Origin: Heterohyrax brucei | Taxonomy: Eukaryota; Chordata; Mammalia; Hyracoidea; Procaviidae | DNA length: 64,000 nucleotides | Direction: 5' to 3' | Assembly (NCBI GenBank): GCA_028571685.1 | Contig: CM053143.1 | Span: forward strand, 54,491,208 to 54,555,207 | In this document: positions 1 to 10,150 of the stretch, one piece after another | Layout of the letters: the number at the start of each line of letters is the position of its first letter | Position numbering within the stretch: the first letter of the stretch is position 1 | The notes under the pieces: model-generated | The model's input: the letters and a program-made list of their open reading frames with translations, nothing else | The model's database searches: none | Told to the model about the DNA's origin: nothing | Made by a program: the position numbers and the translations under genes

Positions 1-2765
1 TTTTTTGTAGATAGATATACAATTTTGCCAGTCTCTTGTTAAAGAGACTGTTCTTACCCCAGTTTAAAATCTTGGGGCCTTTCTCAAATATCAACTGTTC
101 ATAGGAGGATGGTGGCATCTCTGGAGTCTCAACTCTGCTCCATTGGTCTGTATCTCTTTTTGTACAAGTCCCAGACTGTTTTGACAACTGTGGCAGCGTA
201 ATAGTTTCTAAAGTCAGGTAGTGAGAGGCCTCTCAGTGTGTTATTCTTCTTCAGTAGTGCTTTACTTATCCAGGGCTTCTTCCCTTTCCAAAGTTGATGA
301 TTTGTTTCTCCATCTCATTTAAAAAATGTCGCTGGAATTTGTATTGGGATTGTATTATATAAATAGAGTGCTTTGGGCAAAATAGACATTTTCACAATAT
401 TGAATCTTCCTATCCATGAGCAGGGCAGATTACTCCACTTATGTAAGTCTCTCCTGGTTTCTTGTAGCAATGTCTTCTAGTTTTCTCTGTAAAGATCTCT
501 TATTTCTCTAGTTAGATTTATCCCTAGGTGCTTTATCTTCTTGGGGGCTATAGCAAATGGAATTGATTTGGTGATTTCTTTCTTAATAATCTCACTGTTG
601 GTATAAAGGACTCTTACTGATTTACTTATGTTTATCAGGTATCCTGTTACTTTGCTCAACTCTTCTATTAGTTCCAGTAGGTTACTTACAGATTCCTCTA
701 GATTCTCTGTATAAACAGTCATATCACCCACAAATTGTCTTGTCTAATTACTCTGGTTAGAACTTCTAGCACAATGTTGAATAGAAGTGGTGAGAGTGGG
801 CATCCTTGTCTAGTTCCTGTTCTCAAAGGGAATTCTTTCAGTCTTTCACCATTCAAGATGATGAAGATAGTTGGCTTTGCATAGATGCTACTGATTGTGT
901 TGAGTAATTTCCCCTCTATTTCTGTTTTTCTGAGAGTTTTAAGCATGAACGGGTGTTGAACCTTGTCAAACACCTTTTCCTCATCAGTTGACAAAATCAG
1001 GTTATTCTTATCCTTTCCACTAGACGGCACTTGGCTTGGCTGGCTTATCCTTTGTGTTATTACTGTGGTTGATTACATTAATTGTTTTTCTGATGTTGAA
1101 CCAGCCTTTCATCCCTGGAATGATTGAATTCTCTTGGCTAGAATTTTGTTGAAGATTTTTGCATCTAAGTTCATGAGTGATATTGGTGTGTAATTTTCTT
1201 TTTTTGTTGGATCTTTCCCTGGCTTTGGTGTTAGGGCTATGCTGGCTTCCTAGAATGAATTTGGGAGTATTCCATCCCTCTCTGTGTGAAATACCCTCAA
1301 CATTATAGAGTTAAGTCTTCTCTAAAAGCTTGGTAGAATTCCCTGGTGAAGCCATCTGGGCCAGGAATTTTTTTGGTTGGTAGATTTTGGATGACTTTTT
1401 CAATCTCTTCCTTTGTGATACATTTATTAAGTTGATCTACTTCTCCTTGTGATACAGTCAGTGAGTGATATGAATCTAGAAATTTGTCCATTTCCTCTAG
1501 GTTTTCAAACCTGATAGAGTACAGCCTTAGATAGTATTAGGTTATGATATTTTTTATTTCAGCTGTGTCTGTTGTAACAACTCCCATCTCAATTCTTAAT
1601 CAGGTTATTTGTATCCACTACTGTTTTTCTTTTGTAAGTTTAGCCAATGGTTTACCAATTTTATTGATCTTTTCAAAGAACCAGCTTTTGGTTTTGTTAG
1701 TTTTTTCAATGGTTTTTCTATTCTGTAATTCATTTAGTTCTGCTCTAATCCTTATGATCTGTTTTCTTCTAGTGCTTGAGGGGTTCTTCTGTTGCTCTCT
1801 TTCTACTTGTTCAAGCTGTAAGGTTGACTCTTTAATTTGGGCCCTTTCTTCATTTCAGATATGTACAGCTGTAAAGATAAACTCACCTCTGAGCATTGCT
1901 TTTACTGTATCCCATAGATTCTGATAGGATGTGTTTTCATTCTCATTTGGTTGCATAAATTTCTTTATTTTGTCCTTGCTTTCTTCTATAACCCAAGGCT
2001 TTTAGAACAAAATATTGTTCAGTTTCCGTAAGTCTAAATTTCTACACATGAATTTTCCGTTATTGATTTCAACTTTTATAGCTCTATGATCCGAGAAGAT
2101 ATTTAGCAGTAAATCAATTATTTGGATTTTATAGAGAATTGTTTTATGATCTAACACATGGCCTACTCTGGGCAATGTTCCATGTACACTGGAGAAGAAG
2201 GTGTACTTATCCATTGATGAATGAAAAGATCTGTATATGTCGATAAGGTCAAGTTGGTTGATTGTTGCAATAGGATCTTCTGCATCTTTTCTGAGTGTTT
2301 GTCTGGATGCTTTATCCATAACTGAAAGGAGTATATTGGAGTCTCCAACTATTATTGTGGCATGATCTATCTCATTTTTCAGTGTTGTCAGTATTTGCTC
2401 AATGTATTTAGGTGCTCTGGTATTGGGTGCATCAATATTTAATATTGGTAAGTCCTGTTTGAGTATTGAACTTTTCAGCAATAAATAGTGTCTACCCTTG
2501 TCCACAGTGGTAGATTTTACATTAAAATATATTTTATCTGAGATTAGTATTGCACCACCTGCTCCTCTTTGTATATTGTTAGCTTGGTATATATTATTCC
2601 ATTGTTTAATTTTTTCAATTTGTTCATATCTTTCAGCGTAAGGTGTGTTTCTTGCAAACAACATATAGTCAGGTCGTATCTTTTGATTCAGGATACCACT
2701 CACTGTCTTTACTTGAGCATTCAGTCCATTTACATTCAGTGTGTTTACAGAGTTAGACAATTCAA
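1..2765 (-). pseudogene. L1 ORF2 relic (endonuclease, reverse transcriptase and following region)
   Basis: This is a broken ORF2 of an L1 element, which would encode the nicking endonuclease and reverse transcriptase. The longest open piece (2002-2760) is the endonuclease domain. It starts with TLNVNGLN, has GDSN at residues 139-142 and SDH at 223-225, but the Asp-His pair before SDH reads VGH (residues 199-201), so a catalytic Asp is lost. The QET segment carrying the catalytic Glu is also unrecognisable. Reverse transcriptase pieces follow at 1303-1491 (KIPGPDGF), 719-1030 ([11 protein letters not shown], then [15 protein letters not shown]) and 477-731. The FADD active-site box reads FVGD (codons 720-734), so the first Asp of the pair is lost. 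Bases 1-300 still match the region after the reverse transcriptase. Certainly non-functional. Confidence 0.9.
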
Positions 2766-3557
2766 ACCAAAGCCAAAAGAGTAGAATTGAACAGATAGAA
2801 GTTAGACTCAGTGACCTTGAAGACAGAGCAACTCACACTGGCATTTATGAGGAGAAACCAGAGAAAATAAATAAGAAAAATGAAGAAGGATTAAGAAACA
2901 TGTGGGACTCCATTAAGAGGAATAATTTACATTTAACTGGTGTTCCTGAACAAAGAGGGATTAATGACAATATAGAGAATCTTGCTGTAGAGATGCTGAC
3001 AGAAAACTTTCCTGAGATTATGAGCAAAGAGAACATAGGTATCCAAGAAGTTTATCAAACACCACAAAAGCTAGACCCCAAAAGAAAGACACCAAGATAT
3101 ATTATAGTAAAACTTAATAAGATGAAACATAAACAGATGCTTCTGAAGGCAGCAAGGCTCAAAGCAAAGCTAACACGCTGAGGAAAATCCTGTAGGCTTT
3201 CATCTGACTTCTCTGCAAAAACAATGCTGGCTAGAAAACAGTGGGCAGACACATTCAAAACCTTGAAGGAGAAAAATTTCCATCCAAAATTGTTCATCCT
3301 GCAAAATTGTCTGTCAAATACAATGGTGAAATTAAGAGTTTTGAAGATAAGAGAAGTTTAGAGACTTCATAAAAACTAAACCAAAATTACATGAAATGCG
3401 GAAAGAAGCTCTTCCCTTAGGAAAACAGAACTGTTAAATGTTATTTAAGGTGACAATTCAGGACAGTTAGGGAAGACCCAAAACTTAATCAAAGCTGCAG
3501 TATTAAAATCAGGGAATTTGTGATCATATCATGACAACTATAATGCCATCACATTAA
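2741..3557 (+). pseudogene. L1 ORF1 relic (RNA-binding protein, C-terminal two thirds)
   Basis: The open frame 2741-3181 reads the end of the coiled coil (RIEQIEVRLSDLEDRA) and then the RRM domain of an L1 ORF1 protein (NNLHLTGVPE, later KTPRYIIVKL). The frame stops at 3179-3181, where the other L1 in this window (52.3 kb) has Arg in the matching FRGK motif; this looks like a CGA-to-TGA nonsense change. The C-terminal domain continues in shifted frames to a stop at 3555-3557 that aligns with the ORF1 stop of the other copy. The N terminus is missing because the reverse transcript ended there. ORF1p coats L1 RNA; this copy cannot make a full protein. Confidence 0.85.
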
Positions 3558-3835
3558 AAGAAGGATACACCACAGTAGTTGTACTATTTTCAGATGCAGA
3601 GGAAGTTTAAGAGCTATGCAGTAGTTAAAACTGGGCTTAATCTTAGTATGTTAAGGGGGATAATACATGTAGTCATAAAGCAAATTAACATAGCATTGTA
3701 TCAAAATAAGAAATGCAGTACAGAAGTCTCAACAAACACAAAACCAACACTGAAACAACAACCCATAAAGAATGGCCCAGAACAGTTAAGAGCAATATAG
3801 AAAGCATCAACTTAAAAGTAATTACATCAAAATTG

Positions 3836-4413
3836 ATACTCTTTATCTCCACATTTACCCAGTCTGTTCTGTGGGAAATTAAATTGTTAGCAGTGTTACA
3901 ATCTTTAGTTTATTAATTACTATTTGGTCAATCTCTCATGATAGCATCTCAGAGAATCACCAGCTGATTCTGTGCCTGTAGAAATTTCATTTCTCCATGG
4001 TTTTACTTTCTACCAAAATTTTGCCTTTTTTTCTTTTAAAAATGTCTCTCTTTTACTTCCCCCATCAAACAATTCTACAGTGTTAAACAACATTGTATTT
4101 TCACTTGCATGCTGCTTCTGGTAACAGCAGTTCTCATGAATCGTGTAATAGTAAAAGTCTGATTGGTTGCTTGCTTTTTGATGTAAAATGGTTATTGCAC
4201 ATCACTCAAGTACCACAGATTGTTTTTGTCTGTGATCACATCACACATAGTAAAACTTACCAGTAAGTGTAGAATACACACAGATTGACTCACAAAGTTT
4301 ACAGAGAGTTGTTTTCTTTTTGTGGGATATATAGCTGACTTAGAAAAATAAGGATTGAGAATTACCTATTTCTTCAAAAACTGATTCAAAATTTTAAAAA
4401 GGAGAGAACCACT
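3836..4413. other. Unassigned intergenic sequence
   Basis: AT-rich single-copy-looking sequence between the L1 and the first microsatellite. I see no repeat family, reading frame or RNA gene that I can support. Confidence 0.5.
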
Positions 4414-4442
4414 ATACACACACACACACACACACACACACA
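4414..4442. repeat. (CA)n microsatellite
   Basis: About 14 uninterrupted CA units, directly upstream of a SINE. Confidence 0.97.
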
Positions 4443-4472
4443 TAAAAGTGCATACATCTGAGTATATATAAA

Positions 4473-4662
4473 GAAGCTCTCAAGGTACAGTGGTTAAGCA
4501 CCTGGTTGCTAACTGAAAGTTCAATAGTTTGAACCTACCAGCCACCAGAAGCAGAAGAAAGTCAGCTTCTGTAAAGATTATAGCCTGGGAAACCCTGTGG
4601 GGACAGTTGTACTTCATCCTAGAGGTAGGAATTGACTAGACAGCAGTGGATTATGGTTTAGT
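4473..4662 (+). mobile_element. AfroSINE, long form
   Basis: tRNA-like head with A-box-like 'cagtggttaagcacctgg' and B-box-like 'agtttgaacctacc', followed by the central segment 'gaagaaagtcagcttctgt' that short-form copies lack, and a tail ending 'attgactagacagcagtgg'. The RNA would be made by RNA polymerase III from the two internal boxes if the copy were active. It is heavily diverged. A second SINE at 4850-5010 lies in the opposite orientation. Confidence 0.85.
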
Positions 4663-4849
4663 GTGTACATATACATACGCACATATATTCATGTTTATGA
4701 TTAACAGTCCTTCTGCTGTTCAAAAAACTCAAGTTTTAAAAGACATTTCAATCTTTATTGCAAATGCATTGTGGATTATATATGAACACATCCTTTAAGT
4801 TACCATGATAAGCACAGTGTATTAGTGAGACAGAATAAGAGTATAGAAA

Positions 4850-5010
4850 ACCCAAAATCCACTGCAATTGAGTCGAGTCTGACTCAGAATGACCCTACAG
4901 GTCAGAGTCGAACTGCATCATAGAGTTTCCAAGGAGCAACTGGCAGATCTAAACTGTGACTTTTTGGTTAGCAGATGTAGCACTTAACCTACTATGCCAC
5001 CAGGGTTTCC
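4850..5010 (-). mobile_element. AfroSINE, short form
   Basis: Complete minus-strand copy, from the tail ('ccactgcaattgagtcgag') to the head ('atgccaccagggtttcc'). Its flanks carry a similar but imperfect word (agtatagaaaa on the left, agtgtatagagga on the right), probably a decayed target-site duplication. Confidence 0.92.
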
Positions 5011-5511
5011 AAGTGTATAGAGGAGGAATGTAAATATGTATAAATATAAATGAATAATACATAGTTGATACAAGAAGTAGAAGACAGTGAAAGCTGATGA
5101 AAAATGGATAGGTACACACACACACACAGAGCAAGTCACGTATGTTACCATGTTACCCAATGGTGATGTATAGCCACATTTTTTTTTAACCAGAAAGAGT
5201 GAATGTTTTCTTTTTGTTTGTTTGTTTTTGAGGTGAAACTGTGTCCTATTTTCACAATAACGTGGTAGTTTTTGAAAAAAGGATAAGAATCTCTAACATA
5301 ATTTTAATTAATTTAGAAAATTAAATTTAATCCAAAATAATAATCAATTGTAAATAGACTAAAATGCCTTTAATGTAGCAATTCAATAATTTAGAAATGT
5401 GTTTATTTCTAAAAGTTACAGCATAGTCTTTTTAATCACTCGATGGCACTTGGTTTGGCTATTTACATCTAACATTGCACAAATAAAATCCATAACAGTT
5501 TATTGGTCAAA
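5011..5511. other. Unassigned AT-rich sequence with short (GTTT)n and (CA)n
   Basis: Contains a short CA run near 5115-5128 and a GTTT run at 5214-5230. No gene or repeat family is recognised in the rest. Confidence 0.5.
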
Positions 5512-5613
5512 TAAAGGTATTTCTCAGATTACAGGTTTAGTTGCAGACCACTGGAATAAAGCAAGTCACATAAATCCTTTTGTTTCCCAATACATGTAAA
5601 AGTTATATTTGTA

Positions 5614-5755
5614 TTGGTTAAGTGCTATGGCTGCTATAGAAAAAGATCAGCAGTTCAAATCTACCAGTCTCTCCTTGGAAGCTCAATGGGACAGTGCTGC
5701 TCTGTCTACAAACTTGCTATGGATTAGAACCCACACAATGGCAGTGGATTTTGGT
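5614..5755 (+). mobile_element. AfroSINE, short form, inside Tigger1
   Basis: Head 'ggttaagtgctatggctgct', B box 'cagttcaaatctacc', diverged tail 'cacacaatggcagtgg'. The Tigger1 sequence resumes immediately on both sides. Confidence 0.85.
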
Positions 5756-6242
5756 ATAGTCTGTTAAGTGTGCATTTGCATTATGTTTGACTAAACAATA
5801 TGTGTTTAATTAAAAAGAAAAAAACTTTATTGCTAAAAATTGCTAACAATCATCTGGGCTTTTTGCCAATGGAGAGTCTTGCCACTATATTGCTGGCTGC
5901 TGACTGATCATGGTGGTGGTTGGTGGAAGCTGGCTGTGGTGATTTCTTAAGACAATGAAGCTGCTGTTATCAGTTGTCTTTTCCTTTCACATACGATTTC
6001 TTTCTCTGTCGATAGCATTTTAGCCACAGTAAAAGAACTTCTTTCAAAATGGAAGTCAGTCTTCTCGAACTTTCCCTCCACTAAGCTTTATAGTATTATA
6101 AATATTTTCTTGTCATTTCAACATTGTTTACAGCATCTTTACCAGGAATAGATTCCATCTCAAGAAGCTGTTTTCTTTGCTCATCTACAATAAGGAATTT
6201 CCCATATGTTAGTTTTATCGCGAGGTTGCAGCAATTCAGTTG

Positions 6243-6820
6243 TACGAGGTCCAACAATTATGTCAGTGAACTTAATTGTTCTAAGTGCTCCATGCTTCAT
6301 TGCTGAGTATCACTACGGTCACCTTTGAAGTACACCTTTTGGGAATCTATGCACCTGTGCCAGCATCTAGTCCACCCTTTGAATCAATTTTGTAACTCTT
6401 TCTGGAATGGTCGTTTTGAATGGTGGCAAGGTGGCAAGTCTGCACAGTTAATTGTATAGCTGTCTGTGAGGGAGAGTTTAGACATTAAACAAATAACTGT
6501 ATTGAAACATGCTCCCTACTCTCCCTACTCACCTAGTCTTACTCCAGATGACTGTTTTCTTTACCCAAACATAAAGGAAATATTGAGAGGAAGGCATTTT
6601 GATGACATTCAGGACATCAAGGGTAACACGATGACAGCTCTGATGGTCATTCCAGAAAAAGAGTTTCAAAATTGCTTTGAAGGGTGGACTAAGTACTGGC
6701 ATCAGTGCATGGCTTCAGAAGAGTAGTACTCCAAAGGTGACCGTAGTGATATTCAGTGATGAGATATGTCACACTTTTTCTAGGATGAGTTCTTGAACGT
6801 AATTGTCATTTTCATTTGGG
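6243..6820 (+). mobile_element. Fold-back mariner derivative inserted in Tigger1
   Basis: The left end, after a TA, reads 'cgaggtccaacaattatgtc'. The right end, read in reverse complement, carries the matching 'gacaattacgttcaagaac'. These are mariner-type terminal repeats. Inside, 6298-6410 is a reverse-complement copy of 6648-6764, and both derive from the 3' end of a mariner transposase gene and its downstream UTR. The element therefore has two 3' ends facing outward, with one copy of the transposase C-terminal region (6466-6725) between them. Tigger1 resumes on the right at about 6821. Subfamily not assigned. Confidence 0.75.
6466..6725 (+). pseudogene. Mariner transposase, C-terminal fragment
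   Basis: An open frame of 86 codons reads the C-terminal third of a mariner-type DDD transposase. It has HAPYSPYSPSLTPDDCFLYP (the Asp before CFLYP is in the place of the third catalytic Asp), then RGRHFDDIQDIKGNT and the end motif FQNCFEGWTKYWHQCMASEE. The N-terminal DNA-binding domain and the first two catalytic Asp residues are absent. After the stop at 6724-6726, traces of the KGDR and DEFLN tail continue in frame. It cannot be an active transposase. The same C-terminal coding region is present a second time, inverted, at 6298-6410. Confidence 0.8.
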
Positions 6821-7367
6821 GCCCACTTTAATTCTAATTCTCTTGTTGATTTCCACTCCATCTGCAGTTACTTCATCAACTGAAGTCTTGAACATATCAA
6901 AGTCATCCATGAGGGTTGAAATCAAGTTCTTCCAAGCTCCTGTTAGTATTGCCATTTTGACTGCTTTCCATGAATAAAGAATATTCTTAATGGAATATAG
7001 AATGCTGAATTCTTTCTACAAGATTTTCAATTTTCTTTGCCTGGATCCAACAGAAGAATCACTATCTATGGCAGCTGTAGCCTTCTGAAATGTATTTTTA
7101 AGCAATAAGACTTGAAAATTGAACACACTCCTCGATCCATAGGCTACAGAATAGATGTTACATTAGCAAGCATGAAAACAATATTAATCTACATCTCCAT
7201 CAGAGCCTTTCTGTGATCAGGTACATTAGTAATGAACAGTAATATGTTGAAAGGAATCTTTTATTCTGGGAAATCAGTCTCAACAGTGGGCTTTACGTAT
7301 TCAGTAAACCATGCTGTAAACAGACATGCTGTAATCCTGCCTTTGTTTTTTCCTTTCTAGAGCACAA

Positions 7368-7720
7368 ACTTACAGTGACCACAGGACAGCGTAGAATTTC
7401 CTCATGAGGTTTCCAAGGCTATATTTACGGAAGCACATTGCCACAATTTTGTTCCCTGAAAACCTTGGTGGTGTAGTTGGTTAAGTGCTATGTCTGCTAA
7501 TCCAAAGGTCAGCAGTTCAAATCTGCCAAGTGCTCCTTGGAAGCGCTACGTGGCAGTTAAACCGTGACTTCTAGGGTCACTATGAATTGGGCCTTACTCA
7601 ATGGCAATGGATTTGTTTTTCTCTTTGTTTGTTTTTCAGTTTTTGGAATAGCTGAGAGGTGGGAACCACTAACATTTTAATTAGCAACCAAGTCCTCAAC
7701 CACTGTAACACTAGGATTTC
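7368..7720 (-). mobile_element. AfroSINE, long form, split by another SINE
   Basis: The left half (7368-7457) carries the long-form central segment in reverse complement ('ttccaaggctatatttacgg', 'aagcacattgccac'). The right half (7646-7720) carries the B box and head ('gtgggaaccactaac', 'caaccactgtaacac'). The 3' tail is missing where it meets Tigger1. Confidence 0.75.
7458..7645 (+). mobile_element. AfroSINE, short form, nested in a SINE
   Basis: Head 'ccttggtggtgtagttgg', B box 'cagttcaaatctgcc', tail 'actcaatggcaatgg' followed by a T-rich end. It interrupts the long-form copy of 7368-7720, which shows that long-form copies were already in place when this short form inserted. Confidence 0.9.
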
Positions 7721-8154
7721 TCAGTTTTGTGATTGCTGTAATATAGCTTCTTGTTGAAAATGGCTGTTTAAACGCAAGAATATCTTGTGCCACAGTGGTT
7801 GGAGACATAAGCTGCACCAGATGCAATCTTCACTGCCTATGAACCCTTAACTACTATTTTTAAAAACAGCACTGATCATTGACTTTACACCTGTAGTGGG
7901 GAGGAGGGGCAGGGGAGCAGTACAGTTGAGAATTTCCTGAAATTTTTGATGTCGCATGAAATGTTTCTTAGAGTAATAAAAATACATTATTTCAAAACTT
8001 AGCAGGAAAGATAGACTGCTTGGAATTTAGACTAATAAAGATTTCTTCTGAGAGAAGTATTTTATTATTGTCATTGTTTAGAAATGCCTTCCCATGTTGA
8101 TAATAAAAATTAAGGCTACCTTTAATCATTTTTGTCATGGTTTTAAATCTTCAG
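7721..8154. other. Unassigned sequence
   Basis: AT-rich with no recognised family. A short G-rich stretch lies at 7894-7920. Confidence 0.5.
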
Positions 8155-8302
8155 TGGACTATGACCTCATTGTCTTCCAGTCACTTACAACTCATAGTGA
8201 CTGTACAGGGCAGAACACAATTGCCCCGTAGGGTTTCCAAGGAGCAGCTGGTGGATTCAGACTACCAACCCTTTGGTACCAACCCTTCAGTCACTGTGCC
8301 AT
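8155..8302 (-). mobile_element. AfroSINE, short form
   Basis: Minus-strand copy with 'cccgtagggtttccaagg' and a head near 8290. It is head-to-head with the next SINE, about 12 bases away. Confidence 0.85.
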
Positions 8303-8314
8303 AACTAGTTTTGG

Positions 8315-8486
8315 TAATGCCCTGGTGGCACAGTGGTAGAAAGCTCAGATGCTAACCTCAAGGTCAGAGTTCATATCTACCAGCTGCTTCTTGGAAATTC
8401 TATGTCGGCAGTTCTAGTCTTTCCTATAGCATTGCTATGAGTGGAACTGACTCAAAGAGCAACAGCTTTTCAGTTTTGGGTTTTGG
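8315..8486 (+). mobile_element. AfroSINE, short form
   Basis: Head 'gccctggtggcacagtgg', B-box remnant 'agttcatatctacc', tail 'gtggaactgactcaaagag'. It forms an inverted pair with 8155-8302. Confidence 0.88.
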
Positions 8487-8989
8487 CGTGCAGTCAGCAT
8501 CACCCCCTGCTTTGCATAGTTCTACCTTCAAAGTGTTTGAGGGCAAGGCTGCTCATTCTCTTTGGCTTAGGCATTCCTTCTTTAATCACTCAATATAGAA
8601 TAACATCCTACATCTTTATCATGAGTCCTAGATGCCTTCATTTTTTTCAAGAAAGACACTCAGCTATCCAGATTAGTAATAATTTTTGCTGTTGTGGATT
8701 CTTTTATGGATAACTGACCAAAATTTGTAAACTATTAAGTGTATTCTTTAAGTAGGAACATTAAATCTATAAAATTCCACCTTATCCCTAAGACAAAGCA
8801 ACATTGCCTGTAACTATTTTGTTTACAGAAATCATCTCAAAATGTTGCTAATCAACAAACACTCACAGAGAAATAAAAATAAGTGCTAGTGCAGGTAAAA
8901 TTCAGCAAATTAATCCTCATGTTTATTATGCCACATTGCTCTGCTCTGTTTCTCACACAAACCAAGTTGATCAGTCTTCTCTCCGGAGT
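8487..8989. other. Unassigned sequence
   Basis: No supported feature. The plus-strand open frame at 8441-8713 starts inside the SINE and shows no known domain. Confidence 0.5.
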
Positions 8990-9238
8990 CTTCACTTACT
9001 TGGGGCACATTGTCAGTAGGAACCAGCCACTGGAAAGGACTTTATGCTTGGTAAAGTAGAGGGTGTCAAAAAAGAGGAGGACCCTCAACAAAGTGGACAG
9101 ACACAGTCGTTGCAACAATGGGCTGAAGCATAACAATGATTGTGAGTATGGTGTGGGGCTGGGCAGTGCTTGGTTCCCTTTTACATAGGATCGCTGTGAC
9201 TTAGACCTGATCTGATGACACCCAATAACAACACAGAA
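8990..9238 (+). mobile_element. RTE/BovB-like LINE, 3' end (5'-truncated)
   Basis: Contains the typical 3' end of the RTE: 'accagccactggaaagg', 'gtggacagacacagtcg', 'caatgggctgaagcataac', and a terminal 'gacacccaataacaac' that corresponds to the (CCTAACAAC) end. It belongs to the same family as 24.4-27.06 kb. The preceding 'LGHIVSRNQPLERTL'-like coding part is the conserved C terminus of RTE reverse transcriptases. Confidence 0.85.
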
Positions 9239-9761
9239 ACAGTAATGTTAGCAACAGTAACAAGTACAGGACATAATTGTGTTATAGATTCAAAATGACA
9301 ACAGCATTTCCGTGTTATTTCTATGTTATAAAACATTGACTTGGCAAATTCATCTTCTGCTCAAAAAGCAGCCTTTCTCAGTTTCACAACCCTGTACATT
9401 CACTCATTTTACTTCGTTACATCTATAATAAAGGGAAATACTGGTATATATTTAGAGGAAGTATTTACAGCATCATAACACATAATTACATAATTTTCAC
9501 ATGTAGAACTTGTATAGGTATACGGTAATAAACAGCAGAAAAACATTTTCTGGAAATTGGTGATTGATAAAAATAAAAGCATTAAAGTCAAGTTACTTTT
9601 GCTAAGAGACTGTTTTTAGTTCTTAGCGAATGTCTCTTCATCTGCAGTGAATGTTTTTGGAAACACCGACCAAAAAACTTACATATTCCTGTGTGTAGGA
9701 AAGCTATACTGAAGTTATGATTCCCTGAAAATGAAGTACAGTCTTTAATGTAGACTGTCCC
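9239..9761. other. Unassigned sequence
   Basis: AT-rich. No repeat family or gene recognised. Confidence 0.5.
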
Positions 9762-9930
9762 TGCACCCTGGTGGTGTAGTGGTTAAGTCCTACATCTGCT
9801 AACCGAAAGTTCAGGAGTTCGAACCTGCCAGGAGCTCATTGAAAACTTGATGGAGCTGTTCTACTCTATCTGGCAGGTTGCTATGAGTTGGAATCGACTG
9901 AATGGACGGCAGTGGATTTGGTTTGGTTTG
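9762..9930 (+). mobile_element. AfroSINE, short form
   Basis: Well-preserved copy: 'accctggtggtgtagtgg', B box 'gagttcgaacctgcc' (retaining the CG of a tRNA B box), and tail 'gttggaatcgactgaatgg' then 'ggtttggtttg'. Confidence 0.93.
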
Positions 9931-10082
9931 TCCTTTGCCGAAGGATTTTCAGTGAGCCCACAATTAGCAATTTGGATCCGAATTTTTTTTTTCTTTTTTT
10001 GATAAGTGTGTGTGTACAGTTGTCCCGTGCACTGCAGCACTGTAGGATGTTTAGCAGTATCCCAGTACCCTTGGCCTCTACC

Positions 10083-10150
10083 AGGAGCCCTGGTGGCACA
10101 GTAGTTGAATTACTCAGTTGCTAACCGAAAGGTTGGTAACTTGAACCTAC
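10083..10150 (+). mobile_element. AfroSINE head only, fused to an RTE
   Basis: Head 'ggagccctggtggcacag' and B-box remnant 'taacttgaacctacc'. The rest of the SINE is missing and RTE sequence follows at once, which implies a deletion between the two elements. Confidence 0.85.

Larger units (their letters stand above)
1..3835 (-). mobile_element. L1 retrotransposon with inverted 5' part (twin-priming product), left end outside window
   Basis: Bases 1-2765 read as L1 ORF2 on the minus strand. Bases 2766-3835 read as L1 ORF1 and the ORF1-ORF2 spacer on the plus strand. On the L1 RNA the plus-strand block ends just before ORF2, and the minus-strand block starts at the ORF2 N terminus. The two blocks are therefore adjacent on the RNA but in opposite orientation here, the arrangement produced by twin priming during target-primed reverse transcription. 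The spacer identity comes from matching 3560-3835 to the same part of the L1 at 51.6-51.9 kb. The 3' end and target duplication lie left of the window. Confidence 0.85.
5512..7367 (-). mobile_element. Tigger1-like DNA transposon (TcMar-Tigger), fragmented
   Basis: The sequence matches what I know of the Tigger1 consensus read on the minus strand. Examples are 'ctcagattacaggttt' near 5523, 'ctttattgctaaaaattgc' near 5826, 'gctgctgactgatcatgg' near 5896, 'aaagtcatccatgagggtt' near 6899, 'gaatcactatctatggcag' near 7055 and 'tcagtaaaccatgctgtaaa' near 7300. The pogo-type transposase is broken throughout. The element is split by a SINE (5614-5755) and by a mariner derivative (6243-6820), so it is older than both. 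It ends abruptly at about 7367 against a SINE, so the rest of the transposase gene and one terminal repeat are missing. Confidence 0.85.
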
